Shown piece by piece: positions 45,369-46,784 of a DNA stretch of 46,784 nt. Within the stretch, counting starts at the first letter, position 1. Each line of letters opens with the position of its first letter. The stretch is from Planctomycetota bacterium (GTDB lineage Bacteria; Planctomycetota; UBA8108; UBA1146). The position numbers and the translations under genes were made by a program. The stretch covers positions 1-46,784 of the forward strand of contig JACETR010000014.1 of assembly GCA_013911165.1 (NCBI GenBank). The letters run 5' to 3'. The notes beneath the pieces were generated by a model, which did not search any database, was not told the DNA's origin, and saw only the letters and a list, made by a program, of their open reading frames with translations.

Positions 45369-46784
45369 TGCGTGGCGATCGTCATCTGCTGACCTGGCTG
45401 GTCTGCTGTCTTTTTTTGACTCTCATCGGTTTGCTGCTTTTGCAGAGCAGCGGATTTGCACAGGCTCTACCCCTGATCGTGACCGACAGCAGTCGTGATC
45501 ATCTGCTCGGACTGCGGGATCTCGATGGCGATGGTCTCTATCTCTCTGCGGATGAACATCCGGTCCTTCTCACCGATCTGGCAGGGAACCCGCTTTCCAT
45601 TCCCAACGCCCTGCTCAGCAGACCGGATGACCTCCTGCTTCTCGACGGAGGCAGTCTCGACCAGCTGATTGCCCTGCGCGATCTGGACGGCGATCAGCTC
45701 TGGCAAACTCCCGGCGAGATCACCGTCCTTTATGATGGCGGCAACGCCACTCCCGATTGGGTCTACCCCACCGCACTCTGTCGCGATCCTTCATCCGACT
45801 CGGGAATCGAAACCCTCTACGTCGCCGATCGCAGCACCACCCGAAGACGAATCCTGCGCCTGCAAGACCTCAACGGAAACGGTCTCTTCGATACCGGGGA
45901 AGTCCAGATCTGGTGGAGCGTCGCCAACACCCCCGGGGTGGATACGGATTTTCTTCCCACTGAACTGGTGCCTCTGGGGGAATCGAATCTGCTCGTCATC
46001 GATGGTCCCCGGGGAATGATCCATCGGGCCCACGATGAAAATGGCAACGGAATGATCGACAATCCGAGTGAGTGGGCCCCCTGGTTTACAACACCCGGCG
46101 ATTGGAACATCAGCCGGATCAGCGATTTTCAACGGGGAGAGAATGGACGCTTCTGGATGGCGGATGATCTTGGGGGACAGATTCGGATCTTCGAGGATCT
46201 CAACGGGGATGGGCAAATCAGCGAGGATCCGGAGATCCGCCTGTACGCCCACTCCCCCTCTCCCCGTTCCGTCTGGTCTCACCCGGGAGGAGGAAGTGTC
46301 ATCGGCGATGGGGATACCGATACCCTTTGGTACTGTCGGGATCTGGACGGGGATGGTACCGCTCTGGGATCGGATGAATGCGTCAATTTACTTCCCGACA
46401 ACTTTGACGAAGTGTCGACCCCCTCTGCGATCAGCGGGCCCCAAGGTTGGCAGAGCATCGATCTGGAGAGCATCGACCCTGCTCTGATCTCCCGGGATGG
46501 CGAAACCGTCGAGATTCAGGGAGATGGTTGGGTTCCCGGATTTCCGGTTCAGTTACAGGTCGCTGGAACAGAGATCCCCGGCAGCAGTGTTCTGCCGCAG
46601 AGAATTTTCGCCCAGTTCCCTGCTCTCGAGGAAGGGGTTCACGATCTGTGGATCCGGTCGGGACAGCGGCATGGCTACTTCCCCGCCGCGGTAACCATCG
46701 TGCCCACTTTTCTTCGTGGAGATGTCACCCGCGATGGGAACATCAATCTGGCCGATCCCCTGCGATTGCTGGAGTGGCTCTACA
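45369..46784 (+). CDS. Secreted Ca-binding repeat protein with dockerin-like domain, 3' end outside window
   Basis: 472 residues are visible in an open frame that runs off the window. GAGGAGG lies 8 nt before the ATG. The signal peptide 'LVCCLFLTLIGLLLLQSSGF' ends near 'AQA'. Six calcium-loop-like D-x-(D/N)-G repeats recur ('RDLDGDGLY', 'RDLDGDQLW', 'QDLNGNGLF', 'DENGNGMID', 'EDLNGDGQI', 'RDLDGDGTA'), spaced through beta-propeller-like sequence. The visible end 'LRGDVTRDGNINLADPLRLL' is the start of a dockerin type I-like repeat, a common C-terminal tail in planctomycete secreted proteins. Probably extracellular; function unknown. Confidence 0.85.

Noticed and set aside
1..46784. tRNA, rRNA, CRISPR arrays, transposases or phage genes
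   Set aside because: I looked through the intergenic gaps and gene products and saw no cloverleaf, spaced direct repeats, transposase or integrase motifs.

Overview
The window looks like chromosomal DNA of a free-living, marine-type, Gram-negative-like bacterium, most likely a planctomycete. This placement is inferred from gene content, not from a marker gene. Evidence for it includes a secreted protein ending in a dockerin-like 'RGD..RDGNINLADP' tail, a MoxR/DUF58/BatA cluster, a giant alpha-2-macroglobulin-like protein, LptF/LptG (so an outer membrane with lipopolysaccharide), and secreted enzymes with pseudopilin-like tails. I see no rRNA, tRNA, CRISPR array, insertion sequence or phage gene. 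Genes are tightly packed, often with ATGA stop/start overlaps.

Layout. 1-6015: 3' part of a very large alpha-2-macroglobulin-like protein, convergent with ytoQ and a moxR-DUF58-batA operon (6017-10350, minus). 10517-12747: a lipoprotein and an orphan eboE. 12799-14889 (minus): an unusual kinase-pseudokinase-acetyltransferase fusion. 15096-16430: hflX. 16635-22711: a complete light-driven proton pump module, with a blue-tuned proteorhodopsin followed by crtE-crtI-crtB-crtY-blh, enough to make retinal from isoprenoid precursors. 22699-23700 (minus): a secreted thioredoxin-fold protein whose reading frame is broken by a single in-frame TGA exactly where the first active-site cysteine of CPPC should be. 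23952-24578 (minus): an ECF-like sigma factor. 24763-30993: a lysophospholipid transporter/acyltransferase/acyl-ACP synthetase fusion, a MazG-like protein, lptF and lptG. 30990-31589 (minus): a second sigma factor. 31985-34503 (minus): a cystathionine beta-synthase/gamma-lyase pair. 34769-38108: a NagB-like protein and a large secreted PHP-type metallohydrolase. 38105-40048 (minus): selB. 40143-46784: a membrane-anchored unknown, an rluB-type pseudouridine synthase, a small lipoprotein (minus), a secreted M1 peptidase, and the start of a secreted EF-hand/dockerin-like protein cut by the window end.

The most exciting point is the TGA-interrupted thioredoxin gene. The two halves are in the same frame. 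The recoded motif would be Sec-Pro-Pro-Cys. A 17-nt GC-rich hairpin lies 17 nt after the TGA, at the distance expected of a bacterial SECIS element. The window itself also encodes SelB, the elongation factor that delivers selenocysteine. I therefore read 22699-23700 as one selenoprotein of 333 residues, not two genes or a pseudogene. Other points of note are the kinase/GNAT fusion, two unrelated secreted enzymes that both end in a GspG-like module, an A2M-like protein without the thioester motif, and phased GTTC repeats in front of the rhodopsin operon.
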